A stretch of 64,000 bases of DNA, taken from Halobellus rarus. Lineage in GTDB: Archaea; Halobacteriota; Halobacteria; Halobacteriales; Haloferacaceae. This document shows positions 1 to 9,047 of the stretch, piece after piece. The notes below the pieces were generated by a model, which was not told the DNA's origin, did no database searches, and worked only from the letters and a program-made list of their open reading frames with translations. The stretch spans positions 1-64,000 of the forward strand of contig NZ_JANHDI010000009.1 of assembly GCF_024494595.1 (NCBI RefSeq), in the 5' to 3' direction. The position numbers and the translations under genes were made by a program. Positions within the stretch are counted from its first letter, which is position 1, and each line of letters opens with the position of its first letter.

Positions 1-54
1 TTGGGAGTCGATCGGTTGGAGTGTGTCGGTTGTGTCGTACCATGTCGGTTTCCT

Positions 55-97
55 CTCCGGCCTACTCGCTCTCTTCGGTCGCTCCTTGAGGCCGGAG
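55..97 (-). repeat. IS200/IS605-type end hairpin (relic)
   Basis: A 9-bp perfect stem (55-63 with 89-97) encloses a loop that, on the minus strand, reads GGAGCGA...GAGCGAG. The same loop core occurs in the right-end hairpin of the intact element at 35613-35663 and, more loosely, in its left-end hairpin at 37379-37422, but the stems differ in sequence. On the minus strand one frame from about 170 down to 1 stays open and resembles the C-terminal tail of the TnpB at 35623, which suggests a remnant of a tnpB 3' end. The rest of 98-387 shows no gene; a second partial core (AACGGGAGCCGTGAGCGAG) lies at 227-245. Confidence 0.55.
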
Positions 98-387
98 GCT
101 CCACCTTGAATTACGCTGAATACGACTGCAGGAACCGCACCGACTGGAACGGAAGCATCCGGACTGGCCGGTCGCGAGCGAACCGAGGCACGACCGCAGG
201 GAGCGGCTCGACAGCGAACGGTGACTAACGGGAGCCGTGAGCGAGCGGAGGGCGAAGTGCGGTGAGCGGGACGAAGCCGTTACGTACATACGGAATGCGC
301 TGTGTCTCAGTATGCCGATGTACTCGACCCGCTAATACGATGATCAGAAAGATTGATTAACTCTTAGTAGACGTACTTCTTGAAAAG

Positions 388-2193
388 ATGGGGCTGTCAG
401 AAGCATCGGATTCAATTTCCTACGAAATCCTCCCAACGCCGTACCATGCAACTGATCTGACTAAGTCTATCGTCGCTGTAAATGATTTATGGTTACAGAC
501 GTTGGGCTACGACCGCTCCGACGTCATCGGCGAACAGTTTGATGATTTTGTACTCGATGATGGGTCTCGCCTCGAATCAATTGTCGCTGAAGTGCGTGAA
601 GACTGTCGAATCTCCAACATTGAACTGCCGATACAGCACGCGGATGGAGACTGCCTTTTTGCATCGTTTGCCGTACAGATCGGATCGGCAGAGCAACCGC
701 AGCTCCACTGGCAGTTTCACGACACTACTCGTCGAAAAAGTGATGGATTAGGTGCACGCGAGTTCCGAGAAGCGGTTGAGCACGCCGGTCACGCGATTTA
801 TATTACCGACCGTGACGGAACGATACGATATGTGAATCCGAGATTCGAAGAACTGACTGGATACTCTTCTGAGGAAGCACTCGGGACGACGCCGAACATT
901 TTGCGTTCGGAGGAATATTGTGACGAGTTTTACCAAGAATTGTGGGATACGATTTTAGCCGGTGAAACGTGGCATTACGAAATGGTAGACCAGACCAAAA
1001 CTGGAGAGCGGATCGTACTTGATCAAACGATTCGTCCGATTAACACAGCGACGGGTGAGATCGAAGGGTTTGTCGCTGTCAATAGAGACATCACGGAGAC
1101 AAAAGAGCGTGAGAAGGAATTAGCGTGGACGAACACGGTACTCTCATCGCTATTAGAGTACCTTCCGATGGGCGTACTCGTAGAAGATTCCAACCGTGAT
1201 ATTCTAACGGTTAACGAAGCGTTTTGCGATATTTTCAACATCGATGTCGAACCGTCGGGGCTCGTCGGCTCTGACTGTGTAGACGCGGCAGAAAACGCAA
1301 AAGAGATGTTCGCCGAACCCGACCGCTTCACCCAGCGGAATTGTGAATTAATCGATCGCAGAGAAGTCGTCCTTGATGAGGAATTTCAGACGGTTGATGG
1401 TCGAACCTTATCTCGCTCGTACGTTCCGTATCCGCTTCCGGACGGGGAGGGGAATATGTGGATTTACTCTGATACTACTAAGAAGAGAGCATATCAAAGA
1501 CGTATTAAACGGCAGCGTGATGATCTTGAAATGTTGAATCAGGTACTCCGTCACGACATTCGGAACGATTTACAGTTGGTGACGGGGTATCTTGATTTAC
1601 TAATCGAGAAAGTTGAGACGGATAATGAGTCCCAAGAATATCTGGATAGAATTGTGCGGTCATCATCACATGCAGTTGAATTGACTGAAATGGCACGGAA
1701 CGTGGCAGAGGTGATGCTTCGTCAAGCGGGCGATGAGAGGCTAATCTCCGTAGCCGATGTGATCTCCGACGAAGTATCAGCCGTTCAATCAGCATATCCT
1801 GAGGCAAACATATCATATAAAGAGACACAAACGGAGACCGCTGTGCTCGCTGATGATATGTTAAATTCCGTCTTCAGAAATCTACTGAAAAACGCTGTCG
1901 AGCATAACGATAAGGATGTGCCGACGGTTACTGTTTCCGTTCAAAATAGTTCAGAGGATGTATTTGTCCGTGTTTCTGATAACGGACCGGGAATACCTGA
2001 CGATCGGAAGACCCTGATCTTTGGTAAGGGCGAAAAAGGCTTAGAAAGTCCGGGGACAGGATACGGTCTCTACATCGTACAACGATTGGTTGATTCCTAT
2101 GGAGGAGATGTGTGGATAGAAGATAACACCCCGTCCGGTTCGGTTTTCGTTGTCGAACTTCCGAAGACGAGCAGTTTGAACAACTTATGTTGA
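388..2193 (+). CDS. PAS-domain sensor histidine kinase
   Basis: This is a soluble 601-residue two-component sensor kinase with no membrane segment. Three PAS-like segments are visible (about residues 10-110, 125-250 and 255-370); the second is the clearest, with the typical GHAIYITDRDGTIRYVNPRF pattern. A HisKA helix follows with VLRHDIRND, whose His389 is the predicted phosphoacceptor. The HATPase domain has the N box (LLKNAVEHN), the G1 box (DNGPGIPD) and a GTGYGLYIV G2 box, so the kinase looks catalytically complete. No response regulator is adjacent. A second kinase starts about 85 bases downstream on the same strand, so the two may be co-transcribed. The signal sensed cannot be read from the sequence. 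Confidence 0.9.
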   Translation: MGLSEASDSISYEILPTPYHATDLTKSIVAVNDLWLQTLGYDRSDVIGEQFDDFVLDDGSRLESIVAEVREDCRISNIELPIQHADGDCLFASFAVQIGSAEQPQLHWQFHDTTRRKSDGLGAREFREAVEHAGHAIYITDRDGTIRYVNPRFEELTGYSSEEALGTTPNILRSEEYCDEFYQELWDTILAGETWHYEMVDQTKTGERIVLDQTIRPINTATGEIEGFVAVNRDITETKEREKELAWTNTVLSSLLEYLPMGVLVEDSNRDILTVNEAFCDIFNIDVEPSGLVGSDCVDAAENAKEMFAEPDRFTQRNCELIDRREVVLDEEFQTVDGRTLSRSYVPYPLPDGEGNMWIYSDTTKKRAYQRRIKRQRDDLEMLNQVLRHDIRNDLQLVTGYLDLLIEKVETDNESQEYLDRIVRSSSHAVELTEMARNVAEVMLRQAGDERLISVADVISDEVSAVQSAYPEANISYKETQTETAVLADDMLNSVFRNLLKNAVEHNDKDVPTVTVSVQNSSEDVFVRVSDNGPGIPDDRKTLIFGKGEKGLESPGTGYGLYIVQRLVDSYGGDVWIEDNTPSGSVFVVELPKTSSLNNLC

Positions 2194-2278
2194 TTTCACT
2201 GCGTGGATCTATTACCGGATGGAACTGCGAGATAGACTCTCACGAAAAGTATATTCTCTACCCCTTAGGCAATTGACT

Positions 2279-3826
2279 ATGGATCCTGCCACGTATCGAG
2301 CCCAGATCTATGATATTTTCACACCTCCCACCGAGGATATCGAGGCTCAAATCGACCGGGCACTTGATCTCGGTGCTGAGTATCTTGATCTCTCGATCGG
2401 CTTTCTCACACGAATTACTGCTGGCAGGCAGGAGATTCTCCAGGCAGTTGGGGACCATCCGTTGATCCAATCAGGAGAAAGCTGCCCACTTGATGAGGCC
2501 TACTGCCGGCGCACCGTCGAACTCGAGAGTCCACTCGCCATTCAAGACGCAAATATATCATCCGCAATCTCCGAAAGCGCTGTTCAGACGTTCGATCTAG
2601 GTTCGTATATTGGGGCGAGGGTCATCGTAGATGGTGAAACCTACGGGACGGCCTGTTTTGCTGATGACGAACCGCGGAGTGAATCCTTTACTGAGGCCGA
2701 ACAATTCTTCGTCGAACTGGTTGCTAGACTCACCGGTCAGGCGCTCGAACGACAAAACTACGCGCAACGACTCGCCCAGCGTGAGGAACGAGTAAACGAA
2801 CAGGAAGAGGTCTATCGTGCGGTCATCGATTCGAGCTTTGATTCCGTGTTTCGATTCGATACTGACGGCACGTTTATATATTCCTCAGAGAGCGTACGAG
2901 ATCTCTTGGGCTACGCACCTGAAGAGCTTGAGGGGAAATCGATTACAACCGCTCATCCCGATGGACAGGTGACCGATTGGGCGTGGGAGAAAATCACCCA
3001 AATATTGGACGGCGAGACGGCTGAAGCACGAGATTTCCCGTTAGAAACTAAATCAGGGAACATCGTGTATACCGACATTCGGGGTGCTCCTATCTACGAC
3101 GGGAGTGTTTCGGACCCAGATCGAACTTCCGAAGATATTGTCGGGATACAGGTAATGGTTCGTGACGCGAGTGACCGCCGCCAACGGGAAGGGCTGATCA
3201 GCGTCATCAACCGCGTCCTTCGGCACAACGTCCGAAACGAGATGACTGTTATTAACGGGTATGCGGAGATGATTGCTGATGAACCTGACGTGGACGGAGC
3301 TGAACGGGCGAAACTGATCAGTGCTGCTGCGACTCGGTTGCTCACTCTGACGGAATCAGCCCAACAGATAGAAGAGAATCGTGATCTCTCGGGTGAATTA
3401 GAGCCATTGGATATCGTTCCACTCGTCGAACGGGTTACATCGGAGTGCGAGATGCGGTATTCGGACGGATCAATAAGCGTTAAGCTGCCGGAGACAGCCA
3501 TTGCAGAGACGCTTCCACGCGTTGAAACCGCGATATTTGAGCTTATAGACAACGCTGCAAAACATAGCGGCGACCCTACGTCTATTGAGGTTGATGTGAG
3601 AGTTACTGATATTCGGGTTGTCGTTCGTGTGAGTGATAACGGACCTGGCCTTCCCGATCCGGAACGGACTGTGCTGGAGACAGGCGAAGAGACACCTCTA
3701 ATCCACGGGAGAGGGCTCGGACTGTGGTTGAGCTACTGGATCGTTACAACGTTAGATGGTGAGATCGAAGTCTCGGAATTTGAGCAGGGGACCACGATCG
3801 AGATTCGGTTGCCGAGACCATCCTGA
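2279..3826 (+). CDS. GAF-PAS sensor histidine kinase
   Basis: This is a soluble histidine kinase of about 515 residues. The ATG at 2279 is preferred to an upstream ATG at 2219 because the extra 20 residues do not look like part of a domain. It has an N-terminal GAF domain (about residues 10-165, including the conserved CPLDEAYCR and YGTACFADDEPR stretches), a PAS domain (about 180-310), a HisKA helix with VLRHNVRNEM (His316) and an HATPase domain with NAAKHS, DNGPGLPD and GRGLGLWL. The GAF-PAS-HK order is common in haloarchaeal cytosolic kinases that respond to small molecules or redox state. It follows another kinase on the same strand. No partner response regulator is seen nearby. Confidence 0.88.
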   Translation: MDPATYRAQIYDIFTPPTEDIEAQIDRALDLGAEYLDLSIGFLTRITAGRQEILQAVGDHPLIQSGESCPLDEAYCRRTVELESPLAIQDANISSAISESAVQTFDLGSYIGARVIVDGETYGTACFADDEPRSESFTEAEQFFVELVARLTGQALERQNYAQRLAQREERVNEQEEVYRAVIDSSFDSVFRFDTDGTFIYSSESVRDLLGYAPEELEGKSITTAHPDGQVTDWAWEKITQILDGETAEARDFPLETKSGNIVYTDIRGAPIYDGSVSDPDRTSEDIVGIQVMVRDASDRRQREGLISVINRVLRHNVRNEMTVINGYAEMIADEPDVDGAERAKLISAAATRLLTLTESAQQIEENRDLSGELEPLDIVPLVERVTSECEMRYSDGSISVKLPETAIAETLPRVETAIFELIDNAAKHSGDPTSIEVDVRVTDIRVVVRVSDNGPGLPDPERTVLETGEETPLIHGRGLGLWLSYWIVTTLDGEIEVSEFEQGTTIEIRLPRPS

Positions 3827-3914
3827 ATAACACTCGGCGTAGCTGTCCGAAAAGTGAGCGATCAGCGGATCAACATTTACTCTGGATACCCAAAGCGTCC
3901 ACTCACTGGTGACA

Positions 3915-4174
3915 CGATGACACCACAACAGTCTCTTGCGAGCCTGTGCGCTATGCGTCGGGGCGGCCGATTCACCCTCAACAGGGTCCCGCTGGTGGTC
4001 GCTCCACTGAAACCGCACGGTCCGTGCCATCCGTATGACGTCGGTTTTCGTTGTCTGTTCGACAGCGTCCGTGACGCGACGGAGCGGCGTCCCTAGCCGC
4101 ACGGACAGGTCAGCGTCTCGCGATGGCGGCGAACCCGTTCACGCTCGCCACACAAGGGGCACATCTGGGGGGAT
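3915..4174 (-). pseudogene. Decayed C-terminal part of TnpB (IS200/IS605/IS1341 type)
   Basis: The minus strand at about 4093-4160 encodes MCPLCGERERVRRHRETLTC followed by PCG and a stop, the two CxxC halves of the zinc ribbon typical of haloarchaeal TnpB. After this stop a different minus-strand frame (about 4040 down to 3915) encodes MARTVRFQWSDHQ and a short tail, matching the usual end of this TnpB subfamily. The gene is therefore broken by a stop and a frameshift and lacks the RuvC part. No tnpA or intact ends are visible beside it. Nothing else between 3827 and 4480 is clearly coding. Confidence 0.6.
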
Positions 4175-4246
4175 CCACGCCCCGGCGATATCGACTCAAC
4201 ATATCTGAACGGAGTCACGCTATCGCTTGCTCAAATAAACGGTAGC

Positions 4247-4342
4247 TACGGCAACGACGTGAGACACGACGGTTCGGTTCCTGTACGTCCTGACGAGTCT
4301 ACCCTTGCAGATCGTCTGGCGGTATCTGTACTACGAGCTTCG
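4247..4342 (+). pseudogene. Short coding-like remnant, possibly a transposase tail
   Basis: One plus-strand frame encodes a hydrophobic and aromatic stretch (RFLYVLTSLPLQIVWRYLYY) followed by ELRQG. It looks like part of a real protein rather than random sequence, and its Leu/Trp/Tyr-rich character recalls the ends of haloarchaeal IS4-like transposases. It has no start codon and is bounded by stops. The assignment is a guess; the surrounding spacer (4175-4570) has no other recognisable gene. Confidence 0.2.
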
Positions 4343-4570
4343 GCAGGGCAGAAGAGTGCACTCAGGGCAACCTAGTTGGTCACTTTGTAGGTACTGATAC
4401 TAAACATCCCAGTGACGGAATAGATATTGATACCATCTGATGAGTCAAGGGTTCTTTATTCAAGAACGTGAAAATCCGACAGGTCTCAAGTGCGGATTGT
4501 CACGGTGTCAACCCCCCCGGCAGACCTCTACTGTTTCTACCTGTCTGGGAGCGTATCCAGCCGCGACAAG

Positions 4571-6028
4571 TCAGCCCTCACGATGCGTAACGTAGACCGC
4601 TTTTTCGTGGGAATAAAAGTCCAATGCCTGGCGCCCTTGTTCCTTGAATGTCTCACTACTCGACTTTTTCCGGCCACCAAAGGGCATCTGCATCCCGACG
4701 CCGGTCGACGTTTGGTTCACCTTCACGACACCCGTCTCGATATCTCGGGTGAATCGTTGGGTACGGCTAAGGTCGTTTGTACAGAGCGATGCGGTGAGGC
4801 CATAATCAACTCCGTTAGCCACCGAGACCGCTTCGTCAAACCCAGAAACCGACAGCACAGCGAGAACTGGCCCGAAGATTTCCTCTTGTGCGATTCGCAT
4901 ATCCGGTTCGACATCTGTAAACACTGTCGGCTCAACAAAGAACCCGTTCTCATATTCCCCGTCAGTGAGTTGATCCCCTCCAACAGCCAGATTAGCGCCC
5001 TCGTTCTCACCAATCTCGATATATTCGATGTCACTGTCGAGTTCCGATTGACTCACTTTCGGTCCTAGATCGGCCTCTGACTTCGTAGGATCGGCAACAG
5101 TGAGGTTCTCTACACTCTCGAGCAGCTGTTCCAGATACTCTTCGTAGATCTCATCGAACACGATAGCGCGGCTCGTCGCCGTACACGCCTGCCCTGCAAT
5201 TCCATTGAAGGCGCCATCAATAGTGAGCTGTACGGCGTGGTCGATGTCCGCCGTTTCGTCGACGATGATGGGGTTTTTGCCACCCATCTCCGTCTGGATA
5301 CGCTTTCCATCGGAGGTCGCAGATTGGTAGACGTGCTCTCCGACTTCGGAGCTACCAGTGAAGGAAACAACATCCACCGAATCCGAGGTGACGATTTCGT
5401 CACCAACCTCACTGCCACTTCCCGGAACGAAATTGAGAACGCCCGCTGGAAGGTCAGCTTGGTCGAACGCCCGAACGAGCGCGGCCCCAGTACCAGGAGT
5501 CAGAGAGGCAGGCTTGAAGACGACAGTATTTCCAGCAACCAGAGCAGGAGCGATTTTCCACGTCGGGATTGCAATCGGGAAGTTCCACGGAGTAATTACC
5601 GCTGCCGTCCCCCAGGGCTCCCGCTTTGTGTACGTAAGCGTTTGCTCACTCGCGCTGGGAGGTGCAATGCCACCTTTGTCCCGAGCCACCTCGGCGTAAT
5701 AATTTAACAGATCAACAGTCCGCTGTACCTCTCCACGAGCGGACCCTTCTGTTTTACCGAGTTCGCGGACCACGAGATCCGTGATCTCGTCAAACCGGTC
5801 CTCGACCACTTCGGCTGCGTCCCGAAGGTAGGAACCACGTTCTGGCTGTGTCAGACTTTCCCACTCGTCTTGTGCCTCGACGCTAGCGTCGATCGCCTGC
5901 TGAGCAGTTTCCCGGTTCGCTTTGGAGACCCGAGCAACAACTTCCTGGGTATTCGCAGGATTCTGGCTGGCGATTTCGTCACTCGTCTCGATCCACTCAC
6001 CGTTGATGTATATGTTCTCAGTTAACAT
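4571..6028 (-). CDS. NAD(P)-dependent aldehyde dehydrogenase
   Basis: This 485-residue protein is of full aldehyde dehydrogenase length and should oxidise an aldehyde to the acid with NAD(P)+. It has the WNFPIAIPTWKIAPALVAGN cofactor-binding stretch, the SFTGSSEVG loop, the general-base glutamate in TEMGGKNP, the catalytic cysteine in GIAGQACTATSRAIV at about residue 280, and the EEIFGPVLAV motif. The overall pattern fits the semialdehyde dehydrogenase branch (succinate, glutarate or 2-oxoglutarate semialdehyde), but the substrate cannot be fixed. It faces away from the transporter locus at 8 kb. The nearby L-2-hydroxyglutarate oxidase-like gene and dehydrogenases make a role in C4-C5 acid catabolism possible. 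Confidence 0.9.
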   Translation of the reverse strand: MLTENIYINGEWIETSDEIASQNPANTQEVVARVSKANRETAQQAIDASVEAQDEWESLTQPERGSYLRDAAEVVEDRFDEITDLVVRELGKTEGSARGEVQRTVDLLNYYAEVARDKGGIAPPSASEQTLTYTKREPWGTAAVITPWNFPIAIPTWKIAPALVAGNTVVFKPASLTPGTGAALVRAFDQADLPAGVLNFVPGSGSEVGDEIVTSDSVDVVSFTGSSEVGEHVYQSATSDGKRIQTEMGGKNPIIVDETADIDHAVQLTIDGAFNGIAGQACTATSRAIVFDEIYEEYLEQLLESVENLTVADPTKSEADLGPKVSQSELDSDIEYIEIGENEGANLAVGGDQLTDGEYENGFFVEPTVFTDVEPDMRIAQEEIFGPVLAVLSVSGFDEAVSVANGVDYGLTASLCTNDLSRTQRFTRDIETGVVKVNQTSTGVGMQMPFGGRKKSSSETFKEQGRQALDFYSHEKAVYVTHREG

Positions 6029-6174
6029 TTTACCAGCCGCTGTATTCGGATGCTATAACGGATCCCTAATACAATTTTCGAAAGTTGTTTTACTGGTCTT
6101 CTGAGGAAGTCAAATTCCTCGTAACCACGGTTCAACGTTTTTGATTCGCGTAGTTGTAGAATGTCTCGACTTTA

Positions 6175-6585
6175 TTAGGTGGAAATAACGGTTACTGGGA
6201 TCTCCGCTTCCAAAACGACGGACTGAGTAACACTTCCCAGTATGGCTTTTTGTGTCGGACTGCGCTTTTTCCCCGATATAACGATCTCGTCAAAATCACC
6301 CTCCTTAGCTAGTAACACGATTCCTTCAGCGGGTGGAGAACTTACGCCTTGGGTGTTCACGTCAATGCCAGCATCTTCTAGCACCCGTTTCGCTGCTCTG
6401 ACTGCTTCTGACCGATCTGGCTGCTGCATGTGTGCAGAGACATCCTTCTCAGACCCGGTTAAAGCGTGAACGAGAGTCACGCTGATTTCCTCTGCAGAAC
6501 TGGGAAGTCGAGTGACGTACTCGGCTTGCTTTTCAGCCCGTTCGTTCTCCCCTCCAACGGGAACCAAGATTCGATATGCCATCAC
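6175..6585 (-). CDS. UspA-family universal stress protein
   Basis: This 136-residue single-domain Usp protein begins with MAYRILVPVGGE and ends with GSVTQSVVLEAEIPVTVIST. The C-terminal part carries the G-2x-G-9x-G(S/T)-like nucleotide-binding loop (ISGKKRSPTQKAILGSVTQS), so it probably binds ATP or AMP. The ATG at 6582 (second Met) is as likely a start as the one at 6585. It lies about 150 bases downstream of the aldehyde dehydrogenase stop's opposite side, on the same strand and upstream of that gene, so the two could share a transcript. The Usp family is widespread in haloarchaea and its exact role here is unknown. Confidence 0.85.
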   Translation of the reverse strand: MMAYRILVPVGGENERAEKQAEYVTRLPSSAEEISVTLVHALTGSEKDVSAHMQQPDRSEAVRAAKRVLEDAGIDVNTQGVSSPPAEGIVLLAKEGDFDEIVISGKKRSPTQKAILGSVTQSVVLEAEIPVTVIST

Positions 6586-6667
6586 ACACCCGTTCTATTT
6601 GCCATTATATAAACTACCGGGGGAAACCCCCCATTTGTAGACTCAGTACCTCACAAAGCAGGGTAGT

Positions 6668-6806
6668 TGAGACATCTGATTGCTGAGGATGTGCACTCCA
6701 ACCAAGAAGCGGACATCGAAATCCACGAAGAAAAGCTGCGTAACGTCCTCGTCGATCGGCCTGACGAGAAAGTTCCTCTCTCCTTTGCTAACAACGCTCA
6801 AAGGTG
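6668..6806 (+). pseudogene. Short acidic coding-like remnant, unidentified
   Basis: One plus-strand frame from about 6668 to a stop at 6804-6806 encodes an acidic peptide containing AEDVHSNQEADIEIHEEKLR and DRPDEKVPLSF. Composition is typical of haloarchaeal protein, but there is no start codon and a stop lies just upstream. It precedes the decayed hemB and is probably a fragment of another lost gene. I do not recognise the family. Confidence 0.25.
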
Positions 6807-6829
6807 ATGCTGGGGATACATACGAAGAC

Positions 6830-7490
6830 CCCCTATCGGCGCTACGGCCGACGGGCTCTCGCACCGAAGCCGGTGGCGACGTTATTGCGCCTTCAAGTAT
6901 GGCCGATGGAATGGTCGGGGCTATCCGAGCGCGCTTAGACCACGCTGGATTCGGGGACGTCCCGATTCTGAGCTACGTGGTGAAGTACGAGAGCTCTTTC
7001 TCGGCCCCTTTCGAGACGCCGTCGGGGGCACCCCGGCCTTTGGGGACCGCCGACACTACCAGATGGATCCCGGAAATCGTCGCGTGCCCATCCGAGAGGT
7101 TGATCAAAACGTGAACCGCCTCGGAGTCAAGTGATTCGAGAATCTTCGATTCTCGTCATCACGGAAATCGAAGGTTTCCGTACGACCCCGAGGCACTCGC
7201 CGTGCTTATCTGTAAAACAGGGCGCCGATTTCCTCACCGCCAAGCCGGCTCTCCCATACCTCGACATCGTGCGGGACGTCCGGGAGTACTCGTCTTCGCC
7301 CGTCGTCGCTTACACGTTGGCGGAGAGGACGCTGTACTCCAAGCCGCCGCTGGGAAGGCTGGCTCGAATTAGAAGCCGCGGCAATGGAGTCACTTCTTCT
7401 ATCGAACGCGCCGGCGCGGACGGCATTGTGACACTACGTTGCCGAGCAGGTCGCCGAGCCACTGGACTTCCACCCGCGTCACAAGCTTTT
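6830..7490 (+). pseudogene. hemB: Decayed porphobilinogen synthase (hemB)
   Basis: HemB (delta-aminolevulinate dehydratase) signatures are spread over all three plus frames in the correct order. At about 6880 the frame reads GGDVIAPSSMADGMVGAIRA and then DVPILSYVVKY. At about 7030, in another frame, it reads FGDRRHYQMDPGNRR. At about 7222 it reads ADFLTAKPALPYLDIVRDVR, with the position of the catalytic Lys region. At about 7365-7455 it reads WLELEAAAMESLL, IERAGADGIVT and YVAEQVAE in successive frames. At least four frameshifts are needed, and the N-terminal third is missing. Heme synthesis needs HemB, so an intact copy presumably exists elsewhere and this is a decaying duplicate. Confidence 0.85.
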
Positions 7491-7575
7491 CGCGGCCGAT
7501 GACCAAGCTGTTTGGACAGTTGGAGCCATTCGCAGAACACAATACACTCATAGGAGGTTCGTCATACGTTCCGTC

Positions 7576-7992
7576 ATGGAATCACCAACTGCTCACCACA
7601 TTGGGATAGCTGTCGAAGACTTAGAGACAATGGTTACGTTCTACAGAGAGACACTCGACTTCGAGGTGACTCAGGAGTTCACTCTCACCGGTGAAGCGTT
7701 TTCGAAGGGTCTCGGCGTCGAAGACACCAAAGGCGAGTTCGCCCGCCTCTCAATGGGGGGCGTCCTCCTCGAACTGGTCGAATACACGCCCGCACACGAG
7801 CCGACACCGGTGAGCGGTGTCGCTGACCCTGGGTCAGTTCACATTGCCGTCTCATATGATGATGTGAGTGCGTTTTACGAAGGGCTCAGTAACGTCGATA
7901 CCGTCAGTGAACCCGTCACGACTCCTAGCGGCACTACAATCGTGTTTCTTCGTGACCCAGAAAATAACCTCGTCGAGATCGTATCCAATTAG
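7576..7992 (+). CDS. VOC-superfamily (glyoxalase-like) protein
   Basis: This 138-residue vicinal-oxygen-chelate protein starts with PTAHHIGIAVEDLETMVTFY and ends with IVFLRDPENNLVEIVSN. It has the two beta-alpha-beta-beta-beta repeats and the metal ligands expected of the fold: His in HHIGIAV, Glu in LLELVEY, His in SVHIAV and the terminal Glu in NLVEIV. Candidate activities are lactoylglutathione lyase-like, methylmalonyl-CoA epimerase-like or ring-cleaving dioxygenase. The sequence does not decide between them. It stands just upstream of the transporter operon on the same strand but the 136-base gap contains that operon's own promoter. A purine-rich GGAGG lies near 7552, some 20 bases before the ATG. 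Confidence 0.8.
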   Translation: MESPTAHHIGIAVEDLETMVTFYRETLDFEVTQEFTLTGEAFSKGLGVEDTKGEFARLSMGGVLLELVEYTPAHEPTPVSGVADPGSVHIAVSYDDVSAFYEGLSNVDTVSEPVTTPSGTTIVFLRDPENNLVEIVSN

Positions 7993-8096
7993 AGAATTTT
8001 CCGCGTACGCACTTTCTAGATCGGCTAGCATCGGAACGGTTCTTGACTGAAGAGACCGCCTCGCTACCCCCACTCCTATTGGGAATCATATAGAAT

Positions 8097-8106
8097 GATA
8101 TTTAAG
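8097..8106 (+). promoter_or_regulatory. TATA-like box for a leaderless transcript of the ABC operon
   Basis: GATATTTAAG is centred about 27 bases before the ATG at 8129. This spacing places the transcription start at or next to the start codon, the common haloarchaeal leaderless arrangement. No Shine-Dalgarno sequence precedes the ATG. Confidence 0.55.
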
Positions 8107-8128
8107 GTAGTTCTAGATATTCCATCTC

Positions 8129-9046
8129 ATGGTACAGGCAGACATCCTGTCACAGATAATACTGTATGGAGTCCTCACGGGTGGGGTCTACGCGCTCGTC
8201 GCGATGGGGCTCTCACTGATATTCGGCGTGATGGACGTAGTGAACTTCGCTCATGGGGCGTACCTCATGCTTGCAATGTACAGTTCGTACTTCGCCTGGC
8301 AGATACTTGGGCTAGACCCGTTCTTGTCCATTCTGTTGGTCGCACCAGCGTTCTTCGTCTTCGGCGTGATCAGTGAGCGGCTCATCATTCACCCGATCAT
8401 TGACGAACCTGACTTCGCACAGATTTTCGCGACGGTCGGGCTCATTTGGGTGTTCGAGAACTTCGCCCACTACTTCATCGGTACCGATCCCAAAGGCATC
8501 GAAGCAGGCTATGGCGGTATGTCGCTGCTAGGCGTTCCCGTCCAGGAGGTGCGCGTCTATGGGTTCGTCATCGCGCTGCTGACTGCGCTTGGAATGTACC
8601 TGTTATTGGAAAAGACAAAAATTGGCCTCGCCATTCGGGCGACGGCACAGGATAAGGAGGCTGCGGAGCTCATGGGTATGAGCAGTGAGGTCGTCTATAT
8701 GGTGACCTTCGGACTCGGGATCGCGTTGGTCGGTGTCGCTGGCCCGGTTATGGCATCGATCTACTCGACCACGCCGACGGTCGGGGCTAATTACGTATTG
8801 ATCGCGTTCGTTGTCGTCGTTCTCGGCGGGTTAGGCGACGTCTTCGGTGTCCTCTGGGCCGGTATGCTCATTGGGATTGTCGACGCTGCCGTGGCCTTCT
8901 TTTACGAGCCGACATTGAGTGCGCCGGTTTACTACACGATATTCATCGCCGTCCTCGTGCTTCGCGCTACCGGTCACCTTGGCGGCTCTGATGAAGGCCT
9001 CCTGAGCCGGATCGCTAATATCGCGTCCTCAAACGAAAGCTCCTGA
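8129..9046 (+). CDS. livH: Branched-chain amino acid-type ABC transporter permease (LivH)
   Basis: This 305-residue inner-membrane permease has about eight hydrophobic helices and the LivH signature: GVYALVAMGLSLIFGVMDVV with NFAHG near the N-terminus, AIRATAQDKEAAELMGM in the cytoplasmic coupling loop, and VVVLGGLGDVFG near the C-terminus. It would pair with the LivM-like permease that starts two bases after its stop. Together with the two ATPases downstream it forms one operon. The transported compound may be an amino acid, but this family also carries other small acids and amides. The likely substrate-binding protein gene is separated and lies at 14868. Confidence 0.92.
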   Translation: MVQADILSQIILYGVLTGGVYALVAMGLSLIFGVMDVVNFAHGAYLMLAMYSSYFAWQILGLDPFLSILLVAPAFFVFGVISERLIIHPIIDEPDFAQIFATVGLIWVFENFAHYFIGTDPKGIEAGYGGMSLLGVPVQEVRVYGFVIALLTALGMYLLLEKTKIGLAIRATAQDKEAAELMGMSSEVVYMVTFGLGIALVGVAGPVMASIYSTTPTVGANYVLIAFVVVVLGGLGDVFGVLWAGMLIGIVDAAVAFFYEPTLSAPVYYTIFIAVLVLRATGHLGGSDEGLLSRIANIASSNESS

Positions 9047-9047
9047 G

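Noticed and set aside
1-228. Open frame of 75 codons at the left edge
   Set aside because: It is low-complexity Arg/Ser/Gly sequence on the opposite strand to the IS-end relic and shows no protein family signal.
4490-5068. A 192-codon plus-strand open frame
   Set aside because: It is antisense to the aldehyde dehydrogenase 3' end and has no recognisable composition or motif.
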